From: Pseudomonas berkeleyensis | GTDB taxonomy: Bacteria; Pseudomonadota; Gammaproteobacteria; Pseudomonadales; Pseudomonadaceae | DNA: 64,000 nt | Direction: 5' to 3' | Assembly: GCF_014109765.1 (NCBI RefSeq) | Contig: NZ_CP059139.1 | Location: forward strand, 3,724,001 to 3,788,000 | Shown here: piece by piece, positions 26,130-34,428 of the stretch | Layout of the letters: each line of letters opens with the position of its first letter | Position numbering within the stretch: the stretch's first letter is position 1 | Program-made: the position numbers and the translations under genes | The notes under the pieces: model-generated | Seen by the model: only the letters and a program-made list of their open reading frames with translations | What the model was told of the DNA's origin: nothing | Databases searched by the model: none

Positions 26130-26843
26130 ATGATCGACTCCCTGATGCTCAGCGCAGCACGTATCACCACCCTGGCGGCTGGGCAGATACTGACCAATGC
26201 CAGCGGCTTCTTCTTCCAGCGCGACGGCCGGCTGTTTCTGGTGACCAGTCGTCACGTGGTGCTCGATGAGCCCAGCGGCCATCAGCCCGATAGCCTGCAG
26301 ATCGAGTTGCACACCGACGCGAACAACCTGGCCAGCACCGTCAGCTTCGCCATCCCGCTGTATGACGGCGACCAGCACCTGTGGCGCCAGGGCATGGATG
26401 GTGCTGGCGAGATCGACGTGGCGGTGATCGAACTCGATCAGGCCGCCCTTCCCCACAACGGCGCCTATCAGGCGTTCACCCCACAGCACCTACTGCAAGC
26501 CGACGAGCATGTTGAAATCGGCTCGACGCTGCTGGTCGTCGGCTTTCCACTGGGTTTTCAGGACACCCTGCACCGCATGCCGGTAGCGCGTCATGCCGGG
26601 CTGGCCTCCTCTTTCGGCCTGCGCTTCCAGGGGCTTGGCTACTTCCTGACCGATGGGCGTACCCATCGCGGCATCAGCGGCGCCCCGGTGGTCAAACGAG
26701 CCAGCGTGGACGGCGACCTGCCCTGGCACCTGCTCGGTATCCACTCCACCCGCCTGCTCGGCAACCGCGACGAGGAACAGGACGAAGCCCTGGGCCTGAA
26801 CTGCACCTGGTACGCCGACATCCTGATGACCCTGACCGAGTAG
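26130..26843 (+). CDS. Trypsin-fold serine peptidase, cytoplasmic
   Basis: A 237-residue S1-type protease. The triad is readable: His42 in VTSRHVV, Asp96 in EIDVAVIEL and Ser183 in GISGAPVV, followed by a C-terminal GIHSTR strand. The family's usual GNSGGP is altered to GISGAP, as in several bacterial S1 relatives that guard stress responses. There is no signal peptide, membrane segment or PDZ domain, unlike DegP/HtrA, so it should act in the cytoplasm or on a partner there. It lies alone, flanked by repeat-rich DNA. Target unknown. Confidence 0.8.
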   Translation: MIDSLMLSAARITTLAAGQILTNASGFFFQRDGRLFLVTSRHVVLDEPSGHQPDSLQIELHTDANNLASTVSFAIPLYDGDQHLWRQGMDGAGEIDVAVIELDQAALPHNGAYQAFTPQHLLQADEHVEIGSTLLVVGFPLGFQDTLHRMPVARHAGLASSFGLRFQGLGYFLTDGRTHRGISGAPVVKRASVDGDLPWHLLGIHSTRLLGNRDEEQDEALGLNCTWYADILMTLTE

Positions 26844-27058
26844 ACCGTAGCCCGGATGCAATCCGGAAAAGCCAGCGTAGGGCGGATCGGAGCACCGACC
26901 AACGTAGGGCGGACTCAGGAGCGAAGCGAACAGTCCGCCGATCCACGCCCCATTCGACACCACGGCCCACCATCGAAACGCCAACGGCGTACTGCTTCCG
27001 AGCGGCCGGCGCCCCGGTACGCCCTACTCGCTCTTGCTTCAGACACGTAAACGCTGTT

Positions 27059-27118
27059 CGCGGCTGAAGCCGCTCCTACAACAGCTACGCGGATCTCGTA
27101 GGAGCGGCTTCAGCCGCG
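27059..27118. repeat. REP hairpin, GTAGGAGCGGCTTCAGCCG type
   Basis: Two perfect 21-base arms face each other across an 18-base loop. The sequence is the common Pseudomonas REP unit; a longer, more diverged copy lies at 34301-34395. Confidence 0.9.
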
Positions 27119-27200
27119 ATCAATCAGACCATCGGTTCGAACAATCCCCGGATTTCATCCGGACTACTCGCCACGAAATACGAACGACCGCCCAATAAAA

Positions 27201-27231
27201 AACCCGCACTGCGCATCACGCAGGGCGGGTT
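27201..27231 (-). terminator. Rho-independent terminator of mqo
   Basis: Read leftward, the stem AACCCGC / GCGGGTT with an inner CTGCG pairing is followed by a T run (AAAAAA on the plus strand at 27197-27202). It lies 21 bases after the mqo stop. Confidence 0.85.
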
Positions 27232-27251
27232 CTTCGTAACGCCTGGACGCC

Positions 27252-28856
27252 TTACAGAGTCACGGCTTTCGGCTCGGGCTCAACGGCCATTTCCACGTCC
27301 GGCGCCACTTCCACATGCTGCAGTTGCAGGCGCTCGCTGCTCCACTGACGAATGCGGTTGGTCAGCTCCAGATCATCGTTCAGCTTCTGCCCGTAGGACG
27401 GGATGATCTCTTTCAGGCGTGCCTGCCACTCAGGCGTTGCAACCTTGTCGGCGAACGCTTTCTCGATCAGGTGCAGCATGATCGGTGCGGCGGTCGAGGC
27501 GCCCGGCGAGGCGCCCAGCAGCGCGCTGATGCTGCCATCGGCGGAAGTCACCACTTCGGTGCCGAACTGCAGCACGCCACCCTTCTCCGCATCCTTCTTG
27601 ATGATCTGCACACGCTGGCCGGCCTGCAGCAGTTGCCAATCTTCACTGCGGGCGTCAGGGAAGTACTCGCGCAGCGAATCCATGCGGTCTTCCTGGCTCA
27701 GCATCAGCTGGCCCATCAGGTAAGTGCTGAGCGACCAGTTGTCGATACCGGCGTTGGCCATCGGCAGGACGTTGTCGGTGGTCAGGGTGCTGAACATGTC
27801 CAGCAGCGAACCCTGCTTGAGGAACTTGGTGGAGAAGGTGGCGAACGGGCCGAACAGCAGCACGGTCTCGCCATCGATCACGCGGGTGTCCAGGTGCGGT
27901 ACAGACATGGGCGGCGAACCGACCGAGGCCTTGCCGTACACCTTGGCCAGGTGCTGCGCGACGATTTCCTTGTTGCGCGTCATCAGGAACTGCCCGCCCA
28001 CCGGGAAGCCGGCATAGCCCTTGGCTTCTTCGATATCGGACTTCTGCAGCAGCTTGAGTGCCCCACCACCGGCGCCGATGAAGACGAAGCGGGCGTCGAC
28101 CACCTTCTCTTCATCCTTGGCCAGGTCGGCCACGGTCACACGCCAGGTGCCATCGTCGTTGCGCTCGAGGTTACGTACCTCGTGCTCCAGGTGCAGACGC
28201 GCCTGGCCCCTGCCAATCAGCGAGTCGACCAGCTGACGGGTGATCTCGCCGAAGTTGACGTCGGTGCCGATGGCCATGCGAGTGGCGGCAACGTGCTGGC
28301 CCTCGTCACGGCCCTGCATGATCAGCGGCGCCCACTGGGCGATCTGCGCGTGATCCTCGCTGAACTCCATGCCACGGAACAGGTTGCTGTGCTGCAGCGC
28401 GGCGTGGCGCTTGCGCAGGTATTCGATGTTCTCCTCACCCCAGACGAAACTCATGTGCGGCGTGGTGTTGATGAAGCTCTTGGGCTTGCTCAGCACCTCG
28501 CGCTCGACCTGAGTGGCCCAGAACTGCTTGGAAATCTCGAAGGACTCATTGATCGCCACGGCCTTGCTGATATCGATGCCACCATCAGCGGTTTCCGGGG
28601 TGTAGTTCAGCTCGCAGAAAGCGGAGTGACCGGTACCGGCGTTGTTCCAGGCGTTGGAGCTCTCACCGGCGACGCGGTCGAGACGCTCGTAGATCTCGAT
28701 GTTCCAGGTCGGCTCCAGCTCGTGCAGGTAGGTGCCCAGGGTCGCGCTCATCACACCAGCGCCGATCAGCAGGACATCGACGGTTTTCTCGGGCTCGCGG
28801 TTGTTGGAGCAGCCGATCAGGCTGAGGCTGAGCAGCGTCAGCAGGATTTTCTTCAT
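27252..28856 (-). CDS. mqo: Malate:quinone oxidoreductase with lipoprotein-type leader
   Basis: A 534-residue FAD enzyme that oxidises malate to oxaloacetate and reduces the quinone pool. The FAD-binding [16 protein letters not shown] follows the leader; [39 protein letters not shown] and a late [14 protein letters not shown] are conserved Mqo blocks, and the length is normal. The odd feature is the N-terminus [19 protein letters not shown]: a hydrophobic segment ending in a lipobox (LIGC, Cys16). Most characterised Mqo proteins are peripheral on the cytoplasmic side. Either this one is a lipoprotein or the segment is an uncleaved anchor. It is monocistronic with a clear terminator. Confidence 0.92.
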   Translation of the reverse strand: MKKILLTLLSLSLIGCSNNREPEKTVDVLLIGAGVMSATLGTYLHELEPTWNIEIYERLDRVAGESSNAWNNAGTGHSAFCELNYTPETADGGIDISKAVAINESFEISKQFWATQVEREVLSKPKSFINTTPHMSFVWGEENIEYLRKRHAALQHSNLFRGMEFSEDHAQIAQWAPLIMQGRDEGQHVAATRMAIGTDVNFGEITRQLVDSLIGRGQARLHLEHEVRNLERNDDGTWRVTVADLAKDEEKVVDARFVFIGAGGGALKLLQKSDIEEAKGYAGFPVGGQFLMTRNKEIVAQHLAKVYGKASVGSPPMSVPHLDTRVIDGETVLLFGPFATFSTKFLKQGSLLDMFSTLTTDNVLPMANAGIDNWSLSTYLMGQLMLSQEDRMDSLREYFPDARSEDWQLLQAGQRVQIIKKDAEKGGVLQFGTEVVTSADGSISALLGASPGASTAAPIMLHLIEKAFADKVATPEWQARLKEIIPSYGQKLNDDLELTNRIRQWSSERLQLQHVEVAPDVEMAVEPEPKAVTL

Positions 28857-29297
28857 GACACAGTCCAATGGTGACGCACGGTGGACGCCGTACGCGCAAG
28901 GTTTCTGACAGCGACCGGTTTAGAGCCTGTTTAGGAGCTCGCGAGCTAGAGATAAACAGCGGCAAAAATGGCCGAGGAAGCGGAGTTTACGTGCTGTAAA
29001 TGAGCATTCCGAGGCCGTTTTTAACACTGTTTAGCCGACGCGCAGCAGATCCAAAATAGGTTCTTAGGCCGCTCATGGGACAAATGCTGCAGGTGTGCAG
29101 CGCTGCGGAAGGAAGGGTGTTCCAGGCCTCTTGGTGGGCTCGTTCCGCTCGCGCCCTGCAAGAGCAAGATGCATGCCGCTGAAAGGATTCAGCCATAGTC
29201 TGGGGCCTGGCCGCCCGCTGCTGCGGCCGGGGCTGGCGAGTTCTCGCCAAACTCGGCCGAGCGAGAGGTCAAGGGTGGCGGGATTCCGCCCCCTTGC
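28857..29297. other. Intergenic region with a MITE-like copy
   Basis: A 441-base gap upstream of mqo and downstream of lrgB, both on the minus strand. It contains the second MITE-like element (28922-29064) and should carry the mqo promoter on its left side. From 29065 to 29297 I see no gene, only GC-rich non-coding sequence. Confidence 0.6.
28922..29064. mobile_element. MITE-like 143-bp element, second copy
   Basis: The ends AGAGCCTGTTTAGGAGC and (complement of the right end) AGAACCTATTTTGGATC match at 13 of 17 positions. The core GCTGTAAATGAGCATTC (28993-29009) and the following GTTTTTAAC are shared with the 8401-8574 element. No coding capacity. Confidence 0.6.
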
Positions 29298-29984
29298 TCA
29301 AAGGGCGAACAGCAGTGGCAACAGCAAGGCGGTGGCGATACCCAGCAGGCTCATGGCCAGCGCGGCGAACGCACCGCACTCCTGCCCTTCCTGCAAGGCA
29401 TGGGCGGTGCCGATGGCGTGGGCGTTGATGCCGTAGCTCAAGCCACGGGCAGCCGGGTGCTCGACACCTGCCCAGCGCAGCAGCAACGGCCCGAGGGCAG
29501 TGCCGATGACGCCGGTGAGCATCACCATCACCGCCGCCAGCGAAGCGATACCGCCGATCTGCTCGGCCACCGGCATGGCAATCGGCATGGTCACCGACTT
29601 CGGCGCCAGGCTCATCACCACGCTCCAGTCGGCGCCCAGGGCCCAACCGATGGCCAGGGTCAGCGCCACCGACAGCACACCGCCGGCCGTGAGGGTGATC
29701 ATCACCGGCCAGAACAGTTGGCGGATGCGTTCGATGTTGTGCTGTAGCGGCACGGCCAACGCCACGGTGGCCGGGCCGAGCAGCCAGGCGATGGGCTCGG
29801 CGCCCGCGCGGTAGGTCGCGTAGTCCACGCCGCACAGCAGCAAGGTGGCGACGATCAGCACGACGGAAACCAGTACCGGTTGCAGCACCAGCCAGCCACT
29901 GCGCCGGTAGAGCCAGGCCGCGAACAGGAACGCCGCCAGCGTCAGCGCGATGGCGAACAGCGGATGCTGGGTCAGTACATTCAT
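29298..29984 (-). CDS. lrgB: LrgB/CidB family membrane protein
   Basis: A 228-residue protein with about eight membrane segments and the LrgB signature: PATVALAVPLQHNIERIRQLFW, LAPKSVTMPIAMPVAEQIGG, and the C-terminal GLSYGINAHAIGTAHALQEG. The family was named for murein hydrolase regulation in Staphylococcus, and LrgAB/CidAB-type proteins in other bacteria transport pyruvate or glycolate. The start overlaps the lrgA stop by four bases (29981-29984), so the two are translationally coupled. It is the last gene of a four-gene leftward operon headed by a sulfite-reductase-like enzyme. Confidence 0.92.
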   Translation of the reverse strand: MNVLTQHPLFAIALTLAAFLFAAWLYRRSGWLVLQPVLVSVVLIVATLLLCGVDYATYRAGAEPIAWLLGPATVALAVPLQHNIERIRQLFWPVMITLTAGGVLSVALTLAIGWALGADWSVVMSLAPKSVTMPIAMPVAEQIGGIASLAAVMVMLTGVIGTALGPLLLRWAGVEHPAARGLSYGINAHAIGTAHALQEGQECGAFAALAMSLLGIATALLLPLLFAL

Positions 29985-30337
29985 CGGTCGCGCTCCTGAC
30001 GGCGGATCAGCGTCTGTAACAACCAGCCGCAGAACGGCACCGTGACCAGCAGCGACAGCACCAGCGCAGCAGCGATCACCGGCAGTTCGCCGAGCAGCAG
30101 ATCGCTGCTGGTCATGATGCCTGCGGCCGGTACCGCGAGCAGCAGCGGCAGGTAGGGCAACAGACCGCCCGCGGCCTGCTGCAACGGCTCAGGCACGGCG
30201 CCGCGCCACATCAGCCAGACCGAGAGCAACAGCAGGCCGATGATCGACCCCGGCAACATCGGCAACAGCCAGTGGTTGAGGGCGATACCGGCAAGTTGCA
30301 GCAGCACCAGCCAGAACAGTCCGCGCAGCAGCGTCAT
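29981..30337 (-). CDS. lrgA: LrgA/CidA family holin-like membrane protein
   Basis: A 118-residue protein with four membrane segments and the CidA/LrgA pattern LPMLPGSIIGLLLLSVWL and LLPYLPLLLAVPAAGIM. It partners LrgB; the pair has been described as holin/antiholin-like and, in other bacteria, as a small-acid transporter. ATG 30337 overlaps the DUF934 stop by four bases and the gene's own stop overlaps lrgB by four, so all three are coupled. The frame is open further upstream, but that sequence is not family-like. Confidence 0.9.
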   Translation of the reverse strand: MTLLRGLFWLVLLQLAGIALNHWLLPMLPGSIIGLLLLSVWLMWRGAVPEPLQQAAGGLLPYLPLLLAVPAAGIMTSSDLLLGELPVIAAALVLSLLVTVPFCGWLLQTLIRRQERDR

Positions 30338-30864
30338 GTCGGCTCTGCCTCGGCGCCGGCACGCCCCCGCCGGAACAGCGGACGCGGCTCGATGACCGAA
30401 CGGCCGTACAGCACGCTCAACCCCGCCAGGCCCTTGAGCGCATCCTCTACCGACTTGTCGGCACGCACGGCAAAGGCATCGAAGCCGCATTGGCGCATAT
30501 GCGCCAACTGGTCACGCAGCACATCGCCCACCGCGCGCAACTCGCCACGCCAGCCCAGGCGGGTGCGCAGCAGGTAGGCCTGGCTGTAGCCACGACCGTC
30601 GCGAAAGCTGGGAAAGTCGATGGCGATCAGCGCCAGGCTGGGCAGGAACGGCTGCAGTTCTTCGGGTTCATCATCCACTTGCAGCAGCAGGCCATCGGCG
30701 CTCATCGCCCTGCCCTGCAGCACCTCGGCCGACTGCCGTTCGCGCCAGGCGGCCAGCGGCAGGATCAGCGGCGCCGTGCCGGTATTCTCGGCATCATGCA
30801 GTTGCCAGGGATCATCAGTGACGATGCAGGCCTGGCCATCGACCAGGCGGATCAGATTGTTCAT
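30334..30864 (-). CDS. DUF934 protein, sulfite/nitrite-reductase partner
   Basis: A 176-residue cytosolic protein of the DUF934 family, with the characteristic PSLALIAIDFPSFRDGRGYSQAYLLRTRLGWRGELRAVGDVLRDQLAHMRQCGFDAF. In proteobacteria DUF934 genes almost always follow a CysI-like reductase, and an accessory role in sulfite reduction is inferred from that linkage; the mechanism is unproven. ATG 30864 overlaps the reductase stop by four bases. In P. aeruginosa the matching gene is, from memory, PA4129 next to PA4130. Confidence 0.88.
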   Translation of the reverse strand: MNNLIRLVDGQACIVTDDPWQLHDAENTGTAPLILPLAAWRERQSAEVLQGRAMSADGLLLQVDDEPEELQPFLPSLALIAIDFPSFRDGRGYSQAYLLRTRLGWRGELRAVGDVLRDQLAHMRQCGFDAFAVRADKSVEDALKGLAGLSVLYGRSVIEPRPLFRRGRAGAEAEPT

Positions 30865-32528
30865 GCCACCACCTCCCGGGTGTAGACGCGTTCCTTGAAG
30901 GGCTCCAGGCCGATGCGCTGGAAGGTATCGAGAAAGCCCTCGTTGACCTCGCGATAGTCGACGTAGGTCTGCACGATGCGCTCGATCACAGCCGGCACCT
31001 GCTCGGCGGCGAACGACGGGCCGATCACCTTGCCCAGCGCCGCTTGCTGGCCCTGGCTGCCGCCGAGGGTCAACTGGTACCACTCACTGCCGTTCTTGTC
31101 GACGCCGAGGATGCCGATGTTGCCGATGTGGTGATGACCACAGGCGTTCATGCAGCCGGAGATGTTCAGGCTCAGCTCGCCCAGATCGTGCAGGTAATCG
31201 AGGTCGTCGAAACGCTGCTGGATGGCCTGAGCAATGGGGATCGACTTGGCGTTGGCCAACGCGCAGAAATCGCCGCCCGGGCAGGCGATGATGTCGGTGA
31301 GCAGGCCGGCGTTGGCGGTGCCCAGCCCTGCTGCCTGCGCCTCCAGCCAGAGTCCATAGAGATCGCCCTTGCGTACATCGGGCAGCACCAGGTTCTGCTC
31401 GTGCGCGATGCGAATCTCGCCGAAACCATAGCGCTCGCTCCAGTCGGCTACGGCCTCCATCTGCTCGGCGGTGACATCGCCGGGCGGCGCGCTGATGCCG
31501 GGCTTGGTCGACAGCACAACGCTGAGGTAGCCGGGCACCTGATGCGCCATGACATTGCGTGACACCCAGCGGGCGAAGGCCTCGTCGCGGGCCAGGTGAG
31601 TGCCGAATTCAAGGTCAATGGCATCCAGAGGGGCATAGGCCGGCTTGTGGAAAGACGCGGCGACGCGCTGGTATTCATCTTCGGTGAGCCGCGCGGGGCC
31701 ATCCTTGATCGGCTGCCATTCGCGCTCCACCTCGGCGGCGAAGGCCTCGATGCCCAGTGCCTTGACCAGGATCTTGATGCGCGCCTTGTACTTGTTGTCG
31801 CGCCGGCCATGGCGGTTGTACACGCGCAGGATGGCCTCGACGTAGGACAGGCAATCCTGCCAGTGCAGCCCTTCACGCAGGGTCTGGGCGATGATCGGCG
31901 TGCGTCCCAGACCACCACCGACCAACACGCGCAGTCGCAGTTCGTCGGCCTCGTCGCGATACAGCTGCAGGCCGATGTCATGCACCTGAATCGCTGCACG
32001 ATCCTCTTCAGCGGCGCACAGGGCGATCTTGAACTTGCGCGGCAGGAACAGGAATTCCGGGTTGACCGTCGACCACTGGCGGAGGATCTCGGCCAGCGGG
32101 CGCGGATCGAGGTACTCGTCGGCGGCGACCCCGGCGAAGGCCTCGGTGGTGATGTTGCGCACGCAGTTGCCCGAGGTCTGGATGGCGTGCATGTCATGGT
32201 CGGCCAGCCAGTCGAGGATGTCCGGCACACGCTCCAGATCGACCCAGTTGAACTGGATGTTCTGCCGTGTGGTGAAGTGGCCATAGCCCCGGTCGTACTC
32301 GCGGGCGATATGCGCCAGCGCGCGCATCTGGCTGGCTGACAGGGTGCCGTAGGGAATCGCCACGCGCAGCATATAGGCATGCTTCTGCAGGTACAGGCCG
32401 TTCTGCAGGCGCAGCGGCAGGAACTCTTCTTCGCTCAGCCCGTCGGCCAGGCGCCGCTGTACCTGGTCGCGGAACTGGGCCACGCGCTCGCGCACCAGCG
32501 CGCGGTCATAATCGTCGTATTGGTACAT
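30861..32528 (-). CDS. cysI: Sulfite/nitrite reductase hemoprotein (CysI/NirA-like)
   Basis: A 555-residue siroheme and [4Fe-4S] reductase for the six-electron reduction of sulfite or nitrite. The paired ferredoxin-like halves are present (YGHFTTRQNIQFNWV and GFGEIRIAHEQNLVLPDV) and the cluster/siroheme cysteines are Cys416, Cys422 (ACPGGDFC) and Cys459, Cys463 (SGCMNACG). With no linked flavoprotein subunit, it probably takes electrons from ferredoxin or an unlinked reductase. AGGAGG precedes ATG 32528. It heads the operon with DUF934, lrgA and lrgB, and diverges from ccoG. Sulfite is the more likely substrate given DUF934. Confidence 0.9.
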   Translation of the reverse strand: MYQYDDYDRALVRERVAQFRDQVQRRLADGLSEEEFLPLRLQNGLYLQKHAYMLRVAIPYGTLSASQMRALAHIAREYDRGYGHFTTRQNIQFNWVDLERVPDILDWLADHDMHAIQTSGNCVRNITTEAFAGVAADEYLDPRPLAEILRQWSTVNPEFLFLPRKFKIALCAAEEDRAAIQVHDIGLQLYRDEADELRLRVLVGGGLGRTPIIAQTLREGLHWQDCLSYVEAILRVYNRHGRRDNKYKARIKILVKALGIEAFAAEVEREWQPIKDGPARLTEDEYQRVAASFHKPAYAPLDAIDLEFGTHLARDEAFARWVSRNVMAHQVPGYLSVVLSTKPGISAPPGDVTAEQMEAVADWSERYGFGEIRIAHEQNLVLPDVRKGDLYGLWLEAQAAGLGTANAGLLTDIIACPGGDFCALANAKSIPIAQAIQQRFDDLDYLHDLGELSLNISGCMNACGHHHIGNIGILGVDKNGSEWYQLTLGGSQGQQAALGKVIGPSFAAEQVPAVIERIVQTYVDYREVNEGFLDTFQRIGLEPFKERVYTREVVA

Positions 32529-32869
32529 GCCGGCAGGCCTCCTGATCACGGGGCGTCGACTATGCCTGCCAGGTGTGCTTCGAAAACAGCGCCAGAAAAG
32601 CCTAAAAAAACCAGATCAGATGGGCGAGGCAGTTGCCACTACCGAGCGCTGATTGGCGCGGCGCGATGTCGCAGGTGCGCATCTCTATCGCAAAGGCTTA
32701 AAACTGCAGACGCCAGATATGACCTGGCCTGGAGGCGTATCAGGTGTTTTTCAGCACGCTTGTCCGACGCATCTGATCCGCTTTTTTATCGAAAACCTGA
32801 GTCTGTTTTGCGATCAGTTCCCCTCTGATCATGGCGCCAGCCTGATAAACGCCTGATGAGGGCAACAAC
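32529..32869. other. Divergent promoter region, cysI / ccoG
   Basis: A 341-base gap that must contain both promoters. The ccoG-proximal part holds the module described at 32771-32810 and several TGAT/ATCA half-sites; a perfect FNR/Anr box is not present. No small gene or RNA seen. Confidence 0.6.
32771..32810 (+). promoter_or_regulatory. Promoter module shared with ccoN4
   Basis: ATCTGATCCGC at 32771 and CTGAGTCTGTTTTG at 32797 recur upstream of ccoN4 (37372 and 37398) with the same 26-base offset; the second block is identical over 14 bases. The module ends 59 bases before the ccoG start. Probably a common activator site plus promoter element. Confidence 0.6.
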
Positions 32870-34282
32870 ATGACTGACCGTATCCCCGTGCGGGCCATCG
32901 AGACCATCGATCCTGCCAAACCCATCCGCCTGACCCCGGCCCAGGCCGGCGGCCCGATCCACACGCGCAGCTTCACCGGACGCTTTCGCAACCTGCGCCT
33001 GCTCGGTGCCGGCCTGCTGTTCCTGCTGTTCTTCGGCACCGCCTGGATCGACTGGAATGGCCGCCAGGCCGTACTTTGGGATCTGGAGAACCGCCAGTTC
33101 CACATCTTCGGCGCGACCTTCTGGCCACAGGATTTCATCCTGCTCTCAGCGATTCTGATCATCGCCGCCTTCGGCCTGTTCTTCATCACCGTGCTCGCCG
33201 GCCGCGTCTGGTGCGGCTACGCCTGCCCGCAGAGCGTGTGGACCTGGGTCTTCATGCGTGTCGAGCAGATCACCGAGGGCGACCGTGGCCAGCGCATCAA
33301 GCTTGATGCCGCGCCCTGGTCACTGCAGAAACTGGCTCGGCGCAGCGCCAAGCATGGCCTGTGGCTGGCCGTCAGCGTGGTCACCGCGATGGCCTTCATC
33401 GGCTACTTCACCCCGGTGCGTCAGCTGACCACTGATTTGCTGACCCTGGAAATGGGCGCGACCACCGCGTTCTGGGTGCTCTCCTTCACCGCTGCCACCT
33501 ACATCAACGCCGGCTGGCTGCGCGAGAAAGTGTGCCGCGACATGTGCCCCTACTCGCGCTTCCAGAGCGTGATGTTCGACAGCGACACGCTGGTCATCTC
33601 CTATGACGCTGCCCGTGGCGAAAACCGCGGCCCGCGCCGCAAGGACGCCGACTACAAGGCAGAAGGCCTCGGCGATTGCATCGACTGCACCATGTGCGTC
33701 CAGGTCTGCCCGACCGGCATCGACATCCGCGATGGCCTGCAACTGGAGTGCATCGGCTGCGGCGCCTGCGTCGACGCCTGCGACAGCGTGATGGACAAGC
33801 TCGGCTATGACCGAGGTCTGGTGCGCTACAGCTCCGAACACGAGCTGGCCGGCGGCAAGACCCACTGGCTGCGCCCACGCCTGATCGGCTACGCGGCGAT
33901 GCTGGCCGTGATGATCGGCGCCTTCGTCTGGGCGCTCAACGAACGACCGCTGATATCCCTGGACGTGACCCGCGACCGTGGTCTGTTCCGCGAGAACGCC
34001 CTGGGCCAGATCGAGAACATCTACAGCCTGAAGATCATCAACAAGACCCAGCAGCCACGTAGCTATGCCATCGGCCTGGTCGACGCCGGCGACTTCGAGC
34101 TGCACGGCCCGAGCACGCTGAACCTGGCTCCGGGCGAGATCCGCGACCTGCCGGTGAGCGTCGCGCTGACCGCCACGCACAATGGCGCCGGCCCGCAGAC
34201 CATACGCTTCGAGGTAAGCGACAAAGCCGATTCGCAGAGCCATGTGAGCACCAAGAGCACCTTCCTGGCACCGCTGCGTTGA
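32870..34282 (+). CDS. ccoG: CcoG/RdxA-type iron-sulfur membrane protein
   Basis: A 470-residue inner-membrane protein with two [4Fe-4S] sites (Cys270, 273, 276, 280 and Cys294, 297, 300, 304), a CGYACPQSVW motif in the membrane part (Cys115, Cys119), VCRDMCPYSR (222-231) and a C-terminal periplasmic immunoglobulin-like FixG domain. CcoG reduces Cu(II) to Cu(I) for assembly of the cbb3 oxidase copper centre in Rhodobacter, so the role here is maturation of the CcoN encoded at 37484. It should be co-regulated with ccoN4 through the shared promoter block. In P. aeruginosa I recall the corresponding gene as PA4131. Confidence 0.9.
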   Translation: MTDRIPVRAIETIDPAKPIRLTPAQAGGPIHTRSFTGRFRNLRLLGAGLLFLLFFGTAWIDWNGRQAVLWDLENRQFHIFGATFWPQDFILLSAILIIAAFGLFFITVLAGRVWCGYACPQSVWTWVFMRVEQITEGDRGQRIKLDAAPWSLQKLARRSAKHGLWLAVSVVTAMAFIGYFTPVRQLTTDLLTLEMGATTAFWVLSFTAATYINAGWLREKVCRDMCPYSRFQSVMFDSDTLVISYDAARGENRGPRRKDADYKAEGLGDCIDCTMCVQVCPTGIDIRDGLQLECIGCGACVDACDSVMDKLGYDRGLVRYSSEHELAGGKTHWLRPRLIGYAAMLAVMIGAFVWALNERPLISLDVTRDRGLFRENALGQIENIYSLKIINKTQQPRSYAIGLVDAGDFELHGPSTLNLAPGEIRDLPVSVALTATHNGAGPQTIRFEVSDKADSQSHVSTKSTFLAPLR

Positions 34283-34300
34283 ACCCCGCATGCCACACCT

Positions 34301-34395
34301 TGTAGGAGCGGCTGGACGGCATTCCGTTTTAGCCGCGATAAGCGCTGCGCCCCTCGATCGCGGCTGAAGCGGGATGCCGCCCAGCCGCTCCTACA
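34301..34395. repeat. Long REP-type hairpin
   Basis: Outer arms TGTAGGAGCGGCTGG and CCAGCCGCTCCTACA continue inward through mismatches to GCCGCGAT/ATCGCGGC, with a loop of about 17 bases. Same family as 27059-27118. It lies between ccoG and the MocR gene and could attenuate read-through. Confidence 0.8.
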
Positions 34396-34428
34396 GTCGA
34401 TGTACGTTCCCATTCATGAGGCACTGCC

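Larger units (their letters stand above)
26844..27251. other. Repeat-rich intergenic region
   Basis: A 408-base gap between convergent genes. In order it holds a half-copy of the GTAGCCCGGATGCAATCCGG repeat (26846-26866), two direct CGTAGGGCGGA units (about 26876 and 26901), a perfect REP hairpin (27059-27118), a second half-copy in opposite orientation (27145-27166) and the mqo terminator. No gene seen. Confidence 0.75.

Noticed and set aside
27315..28874. Open frame of about 519 codons antisense to mqo
   Set aside because: The sense strand has a full Mqo with terminator; the antisense product is low-complexity and matches no fold.
32771..32784. Anr/FNR box upstream of ccoG
   Set aside because: Only the left half (CTGAT) is present; the right half reads CTTTT instead of ATCAG.
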